A DNA stretch of 23,807 bases from Streptococcus parasanguinis (GCA_018365265.1 JAGZKI010000039.1:1-23807), one strand, 5' to 3'. Positions 6,957 through 13,542 are shown, counted from the first letter of the stretch. The notes: generated by a model from the sequence alone, not told the origin. Translations and numbers: made by a program.

Positions 6957-7531
6957 TCTACTTGAGCATGTTCTATTGCGTACTCCGCTTCCTCTTGAGT
7001 AAATTTTCTATTTTCAACAAGTATTTCTAATAACCTTTCTTTCGAAATATTGCCACCGTTTGCAGAAGATTCCGCTTCTTTCACAGCTTCCTCTTTCCAA
7101 TCGAAATGAACTTTTTCTATAGCATAGTCAGCCTCTTCTGGAGTAAATAGATCAACATCTACAAGTTGCCCAACTAACTTTTCTTTTGAATAATGAAACT
7201 TTTGATATGATTTTGCTCTTAAAACAGCCTGCTCTTTCCAGTCTATATTAAGCTTATTGACAGCGGACTGGGAAATATACTCTGAATACATGCCATACTT
7301 AGTAAGATAAATTTTAATTTGTTGCTTCGATAAAGGAGATTTCTCTGACCAAGATTTAGCTTTTGCATATGCCCTTGTACTTACTGGTACTAGTAAATTT
7401 TCTTTCGGTTCTGGAAAGCTTGATCTATGATGAGCCGCTTCATAAGCTCGAATATATTCATTATACATCATAGCTAACATTCCTAACATCAATCCAAACA
7501 TTGTAAAAATAAATATCAAAAATTTTTTCAT
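6944..7531 (-). CDS. Ltp-repeat protein, membrane anchored, short-linker paralogue
   Basis: A 195-residue paralogue of the gene at 5182-5955. The N-terminal anchor (MKKFLIFIFTMFGLMLGML) is nearly identical, again without lipobox Cys. The Ser-rich linker is absent; a short Pro/Glu linker (about 38-50) leads into three Ltp repeats at about 52-98, 99-145 and 146-193, ending in IDW, FDW and VDW. Repeats 2 and 3 are much closer to the other copy than repeat 1, so the phage- or ligand-facing part may be the variable first repeat. AAAGG lies 9 nt before the ATG, with the same leader sequence as the paralogue. It probably acts at the cell surface, possibly in superinfection exclusion (family inference). 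Its upstream region carries a distinct direct/inverted repeat array. Confidence 0.85.
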   Translation of the reverse strand: MKKFLIFIFTMFGLMLGMLAMMYNEYIRAYEAAHHRSSFPEPKENLLVPVSTRAYAKAKSWSEKSPLSKQQIKIYLTKYGMYSEYISQSAVNKLNIDWKEQAVLRAKSYQKFHYSKEKLVGQLVDVDLFTPEEADYAIEKVHFDWKEEAVKEAESSANGGNISKERLLEILVENRKFTQEEAEYAIEHAQVDWLN

Positions 7532-7567
7532 AATGAATACCTTTACTTGTTTTTAGTCTAATTTGTT

Positions 7568-7597
7568 ATTTTATGCTTAATAAAACAATATTGTCAC
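7568..7597 (-). promoter_or_regulatory. Promoter of the second Ltp gene
   Basis: GTGACA (7592-7597, 5/6 match to the -35 consensus) and TAAAAT (7568-7573, 5/6 match) are spaced by 18 bp on the minus strand, about 37 nt before the ATG. The -35 lies within one copy of a TTGAGTGAC direct repeat. Confidence 0.5.
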
Positions 7598-7633
7598 TCA
7601 ACACTAGGAGAATTAACTTCTCCAGTCACTCAA
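7593..7633 (-). promoter_or_regulatory. Direct repeat plus palindrome upstream of the second Ltp gene
   Basis: TTGAGTGAC occurs twice on the minus strand (7625-7633 and 7593-7601) with a 32-bp period, close to three helical turns. A palindrome GGAGAA-N5-TTCTCC (7607-7623) sits between them. The promoter-proximal copy overlaps the -35. The arrangement resembles a tandem regulator binding site; the regulator is unknown. Confidence 0.45.
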
Positions 7634-7679
7634 AACAATTCCTATAGAATCCTTCAATAACGGTTTTATTAATCCCTGT

Positions 7680-7865
7680 TTAAATATAGCAACTCATTCT
7701 TAATGATGTTAAAAAATGAGTTGGTTCCATAAAAGACTCAACATTTGTGACAGGACCACCAGGCAATGTCATTCCTTGCCTAGACTCTTTCTCACGATCC
7801 ATAACAAGAACTCTATCGCCGTCTCTTACCATACAAAGATTTGTGAATTCTAGAGTCTCATTCAT
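7680..7865 (-). pseudogene. Truncated Nudix hydrolase (8-oxo-dGTP diphosphatase-like)
   Basis: The first about 45 codons read as a typical Nudix N-terminus (LEFTNLCMVRDGDRVLVMDR, then GMTLPGGPVTNVESF), equivalent to the family's FPGGHVExGES segment. The frame then runs into unrelated codons and stops after 61, so the catalytic REUxEExGU half of the Nudix box is absent. Intact family members have about 150 residues. AGGAAAT precedes the ATG, so the start itself may still be used. The GGHVE-to-GGPVT change is consistent with relaxed selection. It lies 57 nt after the RDD gene, possibly once its operon partner. Confidence 0.7.
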
Positions 7866-7922
7866 AGCCCTATTTCCTAGCTATGTTTCCATTTTTTCTT
7901 ATCGACAGCCTAACATTTCATC

Positions 7923-8441
7923 CTAGTCACCTTTTAGTTGCACTTGCGTATGGGCTAGCAGGTCTCCTAGATGCCTCTTATCATTTCTAAACATTGTCAT
8001 TGCCAGTAGCAAAACTGCGAGGAGAGTCGCCGAAATAGAGAGGCTAATGGATAACACATCAAACTCACTATAGAAACCATGAATCGTGCCCATATGACCG
8101 ATTTGCCAAGGTAAAAATTTAATGGTGTTTCTGATTAAGCTTGCCTGCACTGTTTTTTTCTGGTAGACCAGTTCAAGTCCCGCTTTTACCTTCCCAAAAC
8201 TGCCATCATTTTTATAATCCAAGAATGTGAACAGGAGCGTGATTGGCAAAACAGAGGTGAAAAATACAAGCCACTGTGACTGAATTTCTGTAAACTCTGG
8301 GACGCCATTAAAAAAGATGATGTAAATAAGCATCGAACCTAAAAACAGAAGTACTAAATAAGCTAGAATGAAAAGATAATCAAACAGAAATTCTGTCATT
8401 CTTTTTTTAAATGAAATAGGATTGATTGCTAATATCTTCAT
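7923..8441 (-). CDS. RDD family membrane protein
   Basis: A protein of 172 residues with four hydrophobic segments. The RDD-family pattern is visible: KKRMTEFLFDYLFILAYL near the N-terminus (Arg and Asp of the first helix), then GSFGKVKAGLELVYQKK and VQASLIRNTIKFLPW in the loop, and the C-terminal RHLGDLLAHTQV. RDD proteins are integral membrane proteins of mostly unknown function, some linked to ion exchange. I chose the ATG at 8441: AAAGGGGGAG lies just upstream, and the -10 at 8468-8473 would place the transcription start near 8461, downstream of the alternative ATG at 8462. Confidence 0.8.
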   Translation of the reverse strand: MKILAINPISFKKRMTEFLFDYLFILAYLVLLFLGSMLIYIIFFNGVPEFTEIQSQWLVFFTSVLPITLLFTFLDYKNDGSFGKVKAGLELVYQKKTVQASLIRNTIKFLPWQIGHMGTIHGFYSEFDVLSISLSISATLLAVLLLAMTMFRNDKRHLGDLLAHTQVQLKGD

Positions 8442-8467
8442 CACTGTCTCCCCCTTTCTCATCTCCT

Positions 8468-8473
8468 ATTATA
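8468..8473 (-). promoter_or_regulatory. Promoter of the RDD gene
   Basis: A perfect TATAAT on the minus strand lies 26 nt before the RDD start codon. The -35 region (TTCTTT at 17 bp) is weak. Its position decides the RDD start. Confidence 0.45.
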
Positions 8474-8504
8474 ATATAAGGGCACGAATAAAGAAACTAT
8501 TAAT

Positions 8505-8539
8505 AAAAAAGAAAGACTGCAATCTTTCGATTCCAGTCT
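8505..8539 (-). terminator. Intrinsic terminator of the neopullulanase gene
   Basis: On the minus strand AGACTG-G-AATC-GAAA-GATT-G-CAGTCT forms a two-part stem (one G-G mismatch) with a GAAA tetraloop, followed by TTCTTTTTT. It begins 10 nt after the amylase stop codon. Confidence 0.85.
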
Positions 8540-8548
8540 ACTTCATTC

Positions 8549-10297
8549 CTAATTTTCTCTATAAATAACAAATCCATTCGGTTGAATGATCAATCGATCA
8601 TCAGAAATGGTCCCATGGCTGATCAGATCTGCTTGTCTTCTTTCTAATACAAATTCTTTCTTAGAGTGGTTAAAATAGGCTTTAAGAAACTGTCCTTCAT
8701 GCTGCCATTCTACTGCTACTATATCTGGCTCTACTTCTTCTAAGCTCACTTTACCATGTTGAATCATGCCCGCCACTTCTTTTCGTAGCTGGATCAATTC
8801 CTTCATAAAGTTCAGCATGTCATTGTCCGCTGACACGCGCTCCCAAGGCATGACACGGCGGCAATCTGGGTCTGGGCCACCGATGAGGGCTAGCTCCGTT
8901 CCATAATAGATACAAGGCGTTCCTCGTTGCAGATAGAGGAAGGAAAGAGCAGACTTGACGGACTGAAGATTGCCTTTAGCCGTTGTCAGGATGCGTTCTG
9001 TATCATGGGAGTCCAAGAGGTTGAACATCACCTCAGAGATCTGCTGCCTGTAGTACATAGACTGGCTATTGATCTCCCAAATGAAGCGTTGCGTCTCCTT
9101 ATGTCCTCGCAGGAAATAATCCTTGATACTTTCAGAGAGCGGATAGTTCATCACGGCATGGAACTCATCACCATTGAGCCAAGGTTGGGACGAATGCCAG
9201 ATTTCCCCGAGGATATAGAGGTCTGGCTTCTTGGCCAAGACCGCCTTACGGAAATCCCGCCAGAATTGATGGTCGATCTCATTAGCCACATCCAGTCGCC
9301 AAGCATCAATATCAAACTCTTCAATCCAGTAAGTCGCCACCTTCAAAAGATAGGCCTTCACCTCAGGATTAGCCGTATTGAGCTTAGGCATATAGCCCGC
9401 AAAGGCAAAAGCATGGTAAGACAAGTCGCGACTATTCCACAGATTTTCTGAGGAGACAGGGAACTCTTTAATATGGAACCAGTCCTTGTAAATCGAATCC
9501 TCCCCGTATTTGACCACATCCTGCCATTGGGGTGAATCATAGCCAATATGGTTGAAGACGGCATCCAGCATAATCTTCATCCCACGCGCATGGGCCTCTT
9601 TCACTAGCTGGCGGAAGGTGTCCTTATCACCAAAATGTCGATCAATTTCAAAATAATCAATGGTATCGTATTTGTGGTTGCTTGGAGATTCAAAAATCGG
9701 GCAAAGGTAGAGCCCTGTAATCCCTAACTCCTGCAAGTAGTCCAAGTGATCGATGATCCCTTGTAAATCTCCACCAAAGAAATCCAATACTTGAGGAGCA
9801 ATAGAGGCATCCCAAGGGCGGACGCCTTCTGGTGAAATGGCTGGATTCCCATTGGCAAAGCGCTCAGGAAAGATTTGGTACCAAACCGTCTGCGCCACCC
9901 AATCTGGAACAGCACACCCATCAATCTCATGGATAAAAGGAAGCTTAAAGCCGTTCATGACGAAGTCCAGGTTCTCCTTGGTGTAGGCTGCTACACCTCG
10001 ATCTCCGTACAAGGTCTTCTCTCCCGCCGTGGACTCTAATTCAAAGAGGTACTGGATCCGGGCATGGCGGACAGATACCGACACTTGCCAATAATCAAAG
10101 AGGTCGTCTGTCGTCACCTTGTCCATTTCCTTAGTTGCCTCATAAAGATCCTCTATAAAAATAAAGGGATCCCCATAGTGCAAGACAATCCGTTTGATAT
10201 CTTCTTTCTTGGTCCGGATGCGAATATGAAGCTGCCCGTCCTTATAAAGATAGGCATACTCCGATTCAGGCCGATGATAAATCGCTGTTAATTCCAT
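8549..10297 (-). CDS. Neopullulanase / cyclomaltodextrinase-type alpha-glycosidase (GH13)
   Basis: A 582-residue intracellular maltodextrin or cyclodextrin hydrolase (no signal peptide). An N-terminal CBM34-like beta domain (about 1-120) precedes the GH13 barrel; this arrangement and the QIFPERFANG stretch (141-150) are typical of the neopullulanase/maltogenic amylase subfamily. Catalytic regions: DAVFNH (245-250), DAWRLDVANE with nucleophile D336, LGEIWH with acid/base E365, and LLDSHDTER with D432. Length is as expected for the family. The start has TAGGAGA upstream. Expression should be carbon-repressed: a perfect cre sits just downstream of the promoter. The gene is monocistronic, closed by its own terminator, and is not beside other maltose-uptake genes in this window. 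Confidence 0.93.
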   Translation of the reverse strand: MELTAIYHRPESEYAYLYKDGQLHIRIRTKKEDIKRIVLHYGDPFIFIEDLYEATKEMDKVTTDDLFDYWQVSVSVRHARIQYLFELESTAGEKTLYGDRGVAAYTKENLDFVMNGFKLPFIHEIDGCAVPDWVAQTVWYQIFPERFANGNPAISPEGVRPWDASIAPQVLDFFGGDLQGIIDHLDYLQELGITGLYLCPIFESPSNHKYDTIDYFEIDRHFGDKDTFRQLVKEAHARGMKIMLDAVFNHIGYDSPQWQDVVKYGEDSIYKDWFHIKEFPVSSENLWNSRDLSYHAFAFAGYMPKLNTANPEVKAYLLKVATYWIEEFDIDAWRLDVANEIDHQFWRDFRKAVLAKKPDLYILGEIWHSSQPWLNGDEFHAVMNYPLSESIKDYFLRGHKETQRFIWEINSQSMYYRQQISEVMFNLLDSHDTERILTTAKGNLQSVKSALSFLYLQRGTPCIYYGTELALIGGPDPDCRRVMPWERVSADNDMLNFMKELIQLRKEVAGMIQHGKVSLEEVEPDIVAVEWQHEGQFLKAYFNHSKKEFVLERRQADLISHGTISDDRLIIQPNGFVIYREN

Positions 10298-10342
10298 CTG
10301 TCTCGTCTCCTACTATACTCTCTTTTCATCATTTACCACTTT

Positions 10343-10358
10343 ATGCAAACGATTACAT
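10343..10358 (-). promoter_or_regulatory. CcpA cre site of the neopullulanase gene
   Basis: ATGCAAACGATTACAT on the plus strand matches the consensus WTGNAARCGNWWWCAW at every position. It lies about 14 nt downstream of the -10, covering roughly +7 to +22 of the transcript, the usual place for roadblock repression by CcpA with HPr-Ser-P. Confidence 0.85.
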
Positions 10359-10371
10359 AAAATCATTTATT

Positions 10372-10400
10372 AGTATACAACTTTATGAAAAGGTTTGCAA
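10372..10400 (-). promoter_or_regulatory. Promoter of the neopullulanase gene
   Basis: TTGCAA -35 (10395-10400) and TATACT -10 (10372-10377) are spaced by 17 bp on the minus strand, about 75 nt before the start codon. Confidence 0.7.
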
Positions 10401-10454
10401 TATGTTGAGAGAGATAATTTTAGACTACTAACTTTTTATAATTGTATTGCACAC

Positions 10455-10476
10455 AAAAAGCCCATCAATTGGGCTT
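10455..10476 (-). terminator. Intrinsic terminator of the Abi_2 gene
   Basis: AAGCCCA (10458-10464) pairs perfectly with TGGGCTT (10470-10476), followed on the minus strand by TTTTTGTGTG. Confidence 0.8.
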
Positions 10477-10520
10477 AAAGATCTTTGTGGAATTATTCTT
10501 AAATAGTTATTTCAATATTT

Positions 10521-11396
10521 TTATTTCTTTAGTACTTCTTTCCAATTATCAATAAAGCCAATATGATGGAGATGAATCGCTTCTCGATAGCGTTGAATAA
10601 GTTCTGATAATTCACGTAAAAATCCATCATTCCATTTTTTCTTATCAGGATAAAGGCATTTAATAGCATAAAGTTGAGCCATTAATCTATTTTTTAACTT
10701 GCTATTTTCATGCATAAAAGAAGGAAGTTGACCAGGGATTTTTGTAAAGCTTGTATAGTATAGTCGATTATAATGAGCACAGTAATTTCTTAAAACTACA
10801 GAAACTTCTAGATAGGTTCTGATTTGAGAAGATTTCAGACCAACATTGTTAGCAATAGACTGTTGAACATCTGTAGGAGAATCGGCAAAAAATTTTGATG
10901 TCATACCAAAGGTGAAAAACTCTACTAAAACCCAAATAGGGAATACTCCATCATATTTTATCTGATGATGTTTATAAATAGGACTTTTCTTCCTATGTCC
11001 TAATTCTTTGTCAATACTTTCCAAAAATTCATCATGTTTATGAAATTTATTAAAAGAAGTTTTATCTTTATAGGCTAAAGCTCCGTATAGTTTCCCATGA
11101 TAGTAGGCAACTTGGGTTCTAAAGTATAATTCAATATCTTCAATGTACTTAAAAATGAGCAAGCGTAACTCTGCATCAAAACAGTAAATTTCATAGATCT
11201 TTTCTAAAGAAACCTTATTAGAATCATATTTCTGCGTTTCCTTATCACGAAAAGGTAAAAAATAAGCAGTTAGCCTATAATAATTAACCTTCTTCAAAAT
11301 ATCAATCGCAAACTCATCCGATTTGATATCTATACAACCGTGTTCAATTAGTTTAGCTACTTGCTCTTTCCAAGTCTTAAATTCTTTAACATCCAT
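10521..11396 (-). CDS. Abi_2 (AbiD/AbiF-like) HEPN abortive-infection protein
   Basis: A 291-residue cytoplasmic protein of the Abi_2 family (PF07751), whose lactococcal AbiD/AbiF members stop phage growth. Counting from the ATG at 11396, two HEPN-type RNase motifs are visible: R93-x6-H100 (FRTQVAYYHG) and R203-x4-H208 (RNYCAH in VVLRNYCAHYNRLYY). Other family landmarks are NYYRLTAYFLPF near residue 40-50 and FPIWVLVEFFTFG near 152-164. Two HEPN motifs suggest ribonuclease activity, as proposed for AbiF as a relative of Cas13. I moved the start to 11396: GGAAG lies 5 nt upstream, whereas the longer frame begins at GTG 11432 inside a terminator hairpin. A promoter and a terminated leader RNA precede it, and a terminator follows. 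Confidence 0.88.
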   Translation of the reverse strand: MDVKEFKTWKEQVAKLIEHGCIDIKSDEFAIDILKKVNYYRLTAYFLPFRDKETQKYDSNKVSLEKIYEIYCFDAELRLLIFKYIEDIELYFRTQVAYYHGKLYGALAYKDKTSFNKFHKHDEFLESIDKELGHRKKSPIYKHHQIKYDGVFPIWVLVEFFTFGMTSKFFADSPTDVQQSIANNVGLKSSQIRTYLEVSVVLRNYCAHYNRLYYTSFTKIPGQLPSFMHENSKLKNRLMAQLYAIKCLYPDKKKWNDGFLRELSELIQRYREAIHLHHIGFIDNWKEVLKK

Positions 11397-11410
11397 AAAA
11401 ACTTCCAGAT

Positions 11411-11458
11411 AAAAAAATGTCCGCCTTGTCACATCAAAGAGAGGTGGGCGGTCCTATT
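11411..11458 (-). ncRNA. Candidate abiF-type leader RNA / attenuator
   Basis: A promoter at 11465-11492 should start transcription near 11458. The first about 48 nt fold into CCGCC-CAC-loop-GTG-ACAA-GGCGG (stem arms 11447-11451 and 11421-11425, inner CAC/GTG at 11444-11446 and 11430-11432), followed by ACA and seven U residues (11417-11411). This looks like an intrinsic terminator placed between promoter and Abi_2 start codon, so a short RNA should be made with read-through into the toxin-like gene. I recall a published conserved 'abiF RNA' motif upstream of Abi_2 genes and work proposing an AbiF toxin with an ncRNA antitoxin; membership must be tested with the covariance model. Confidence 0.55.
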
Positions 11459-11464
11459 AATTAC

Positions 11465-11492
11465 ATTATACAGTTTTTACTAGATAATTCAA
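11465..11492 (-). promoter_or_regulatory. Promoter of leader RNA and Abi_2 gene
   Basis: A perfect TATAAT -10 (11465-11470) and a TTGAAT -35 (11487-11492, 4/6 match) are spaced by 16 bp on the minus strand. Confidence 0.65.
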
Positions 11493-11582
11493 GTGTTATT
11501 CGTATTTTTTAAAATTTACTTACACAATTAATCATACAAACAGAAAATTAAACCTACAAATATGGTTCAAAAACAGATCATT

Positions 11583-11759
11583 CTAGTTTGCGCTTTCCAG
11601 AATGGCCTCTTCTCTCAGTCGCTCCACGTCTTCTACCGTGGGATGCCATCCTTCAATCATATTGGTGCTCAGAGCAAACCAGACACTCTTAAAAACCTTT
11701 TTGTTGTCAAAAATCACACCCATAATCATCATTTTTTCTTTATCTACATCTAAGGTCAT
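11583..11759 (-). CDS. VbhA-like Fic antitoxin domain protein, 58 residues
   Basis: A short gene with an excellent GGAGGT ribosome site 6 nt before the ATG and an extended -10 promoter (11779-11784). The product carries ALSTNMIEGWHPTVEDVERL (30-49), which contains the (S/T)xxxE(G/N) Fic-inhibition motif as T32-NMI-E36-G37. It aligns well with the equivalent helix of Bartonella VbhA (ALASQRLEGLEPDP). In VbhA the motif Glu blocks ATP binding by the Fic toxin. No Fic gene lies within this window: the next gene downstream is Abi_2. The protein is therefore an orphan antitoxin, a partner of a distant Fic protein, or has been put to another use. There is no signal or membrane segment. Confidence 0.7.
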   Translation of the reverse strand: MTLDVDKEKMMIMGVIFDNKKVFKSVWFALSTNMIEGWHPTVEDVERLREEAILESAN

Positions 11760-11778
11760 ATTCTACCTCCGTTCTATT

Positions 11779-11784
11779 ATTATA
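11779..11784 (-). promoter_or_regulatory. Extended -10 promoter of the VbhA-like gene
   Basis: TGCTATAAT on the minus strand, a perfect -10 with TG-N extension, lies 19 nt before the start codon. No good -35 is present. Confidence 0.55.
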
Positions 11785-11832
11785 GCATATTTTCAATCAT
11801 TTTAGTTCTCCTATTTAGAACTTACCCTACAC

Positions 11833-11855
11833 AAAAAGCCCAACATTTGGGCTTT
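11833..11855 (-). terminator. Intrinsic terminator of the nuclease gene
   Basis: A perfect 9-bp stem AAAGCCCAA (11835-11843) / TTGGGCTTT (11847-11855) with a 3-nt loop, followed on the minus strand by T residues. It lies 23 nt past the nuclease stop. Confidence 0.85.
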
Positions 11856-11878
11856 CTCATCATCTAAATGACTGATAC

Positions 11879-12898
11879 TTATTCCTTACTTGTATGCCGC
11901 TTTCCAAGACTGAGCGCTTGCTCTTCTGACATTTCAACTACTTTGGCAAAGTTAGTATTTTGTGGCATGCTATCCTTAGAGTACCAATAAACATCAGCAC
12001 TCCCATTTCTGGCCACATAAACAACTGGAGCTAGTTGAGGAGTTGGTGCTGCAGGCTCGACAGGTTGGACTGGCTGAACTGGCTCTACTGCTTGACTCGG
12101 TTGAGGGGCTTGACTTGGTTGCGTCTCTGCAGATGGACTAGCAGGTTGTGGTTGGCTACTTGGTTCTGTCGGCACTAAAGATGGCTTGGCGGTCCCCTTC
12201 AGATAGTCAATGGTCGCATTCTTGGAATAATTATCCAAGGTAACGGTGGTGATCCCATAAGCATCTACCGACTCTTTGGGGCTACTTAAATTGATTGGTA
12301 GAAGGTTGCCATCTCGATCAATTCCTACATATTGCAAGGTCACCTGCCGAGGAATCAATTCATCCCCCGTATAGACTGGCGTCACCTTATAATCTAGCCA
12401 ATAATTGGGGTGGGTGGCCAGCCAGCTATCGAGCCGTTTCTCGTAGTAGAGCATGCCTTCCACATTACTATCCGCTGTCCCTTTATAATTCCCCGTATTG
12501 GTCCAAGCAGTTAGCGGAACCAGATTTTTCCCTTCATTGGTCAGTCCACTAAATTGATAGCCAATCAGATGCCCTCTATGGAACAGCCAGGCCTTCTTTC
12601 CTTTGTTTCCATAAGCAATCTTATAATTGTGCCAGCCAACCGGATTATAGTTGAGACGTGGTTCTCTTTTTTTCTTTGGCTCATCCTTGTCCTGCAACTG
12701 AATATGAGCTGAGGTCGCACGACCTAAATGATCAAAATCTCCCAGTACGAGCTGCTTACTGCCATTAAAAGGCAGTAGATGAAGACTCTGGTAATCGAGG
12801 CCCGTTTGCTGGGCTTGAACCCCTTGTACAAAAGCCAAGGACATAAAAACCGAGACCATCGCAACAATAACATTTTTCAAAAAGCGTTTTGTAACCAT
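11879..12898 (-). CDS. Secreted DNA/RNA non-specific endonuclease (Spd/EndA-like)
   Basis: A 339-residue exported nuclease. A signal peptide (1-29, cleavage after VQA) leads to a mature beta-beta-alpha-metal nuclease domain (about 33-235) resembling the S. pyogenes mitogenic factor Spd. Shared stretches include GRATSAHIQL, REPRLNYNPVGWHNYK, HRGHLIGYQ, GMLYYEKRLDSWLA and VTLQYVGID. The catalytic histidine is H110 in HRGH (DRGH in most, NRGH in Spd) and the metal-binding Asn is probably N134. A Pro/Gln/Ser linker with PVQPVEP repeats (240-290) then joins a short C-terminal module (about 292-339, VYVARNGSADVYWYSKDS). It likely degrades extracellular DNA, for nutrition or escape from neutrophil traps. 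The start at 12898 has GGGAG upstream; the longer ATG at 12958 lies upstream of the -10. Confidence 0.9.
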   Translation of the reverse strand: MVTKRFLKNVIVAMVSVFMSLAFVQGVQAQQTGLDYQSLHLLPFNGSKQLVLGDFDHLGRATSAHIQLQDKDEPKKKREPRLNYNPVGWHNYKIAYGNKGKKAWLFHRGHLIGYQFSGLTNEGKNLVPLTAWTNTGNYKGTADSNVEGMLYYEKRLDSWLATHPNYWLDYKVTPVYTGDELIPRQVTLQYVGIDRDGNLLPINLSSPKESVDAYGITTVTLDNYSKNATIDYLKGTAKPSLVPTEPSSQPQPASPSAETQPSQAPQPSQAVEPVQPVQPVEPAAPTPQLAPVVYVARNGSADVYWYSKDSMPQNTNFAKVVEMSEEQALSLGKRHTSKE

Positions 12899-12929
12899 GA
12901 TTGAAACTCCCACATTTCTATCTAGTGAT

Positions 12930-12935
12930 ATTATA
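12930..12935 (-). promoter_or_regulatory. Extended -10 promoter of the nuclease gene
   Basis: TGCTATAAT on the minus strand, perfect -10 with TG-N extension, lies 31 nt before the chosen ATG and downstream of the alternative ATG at 12958, which it excludes. Confidence 0.55.
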
Positions 12936-13083
12936 GCAGAAAAAACGGTTACAGACATAGAAGATAGGCAATTTATTCTCCTATGTCAATTAGATTTTAT
13001 AATGAGTTTATTTTTACTTTAATATTCTTTAGTGTATAAAATACGGACTATTATTTAAATACATAAAATAATACACAGCTTTC

Positions 13084-13527
13084 CTAAATCAACTTATATT
13101 CATACCACTCTTCATCTACTTTCTGAAATCCCAAAGCCAAAAACATTCTTTGACTTTGAGTATTAAAAGGATAAACTTGAGCAGTTACCTTAACCATTTT
13201 TTTCTCTTTGGCCAACTGTATCATTTCAGAAATACATCGTCTTCCAATCTGTAAATTCTGATACTCTTTGCTGATCACTATAGAAAGTTCCGAGTTATCT
13301 TGAAGTGTCACATCTCCAACTAACACTCCCTCATATTGGATATAATAGCACGAACCATGTGAAGTTAGGTAATCATACATTTTATGAAGTTTCGTTAGAT
13401 TGTAAATCTGATCCGTATTATCTACTTGTTTGCAAACCTCACTATCTTGATACCAAAGAAGGGAGATGTCATCATTCCTATAATAAGGAATAAGCGTTAT
13501 CTGATCGTCTACTATTCTATTCATCAT
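13084..13527 (-). CDS. GNAT family N-acetyltransferase
   Basis: A 147-residue protein with the GNAT fold: beta strands at GVLVGDVTLQD and ELSIVISKEY, the acetyl-CoA pyrophosphate loop QNLQIGRR (about residues 90-97, Q-x-x-G-x-G/A-like), then a helix and the C-terminal VYPFNTQSQRMFLALGF signature, in which N..S..M/LGF contacts CoA. It resembles RimJ/RimL-type acetyltransferases; the acceptor substrate cannot be read from sequence. It starts 15 nt after the preceding gene with only a weak AAGAA ribosome site, which suggests co-transcription with the three membrane-protein genes upstream. Confidence 0.85.
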   Translation of the reverse strand: MMNRIVDDQITLIPYYRNDDISLLWYQDSEVCKQVDNTDQIYNLTKLHKMYDYLTSHGSCYYIQYEGVLVGDVTLQDNSELSIVISKEYQNLQIGRRCISEMIQLAKEKKMVKVTAQVYPFNTQSQRMFLALGFQKVDEEWYEYKLI

Positions 13528-13542
13528 GACTTGTTCTTATTT

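Noticed and set aside
8927..9451. A 174-codon plus-strand frame
   Set aside because: It is antisense to the catalytic core of the GH13 gene; its length follows from GC-richer codons of that gene and it has no ribosome site.
11397..11432. Upstream GTG start extending the Abi_2 protein by 12 residues
   Set aside because: The GTG lies inside the leader hairpin, the extra codons cross the terminator T-run, and a ribosome site fits the ATG at 11396 instead.
11562..11805. Two plus-strand frames of 63 and 67 codons
   Set aside because: They lie antisense to the VbhA-like gene, have no ribosome site or promoter, and the minus-strand gene has both.
12899..12958. Longer nuclease frame from the ATG at 12958
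   Set aside because: It starts upstream of the TATAAT at 12930-12935, has no ribosome site, and would bury the signal peptide.
12959..13083. Possible terminator after the GNAT gene
   Set aside because: Only a 6-bp GTGTAT/ATACAC pairing over a long AT-rich loop is present, with no T-tract; nothing convincing is in this gap.
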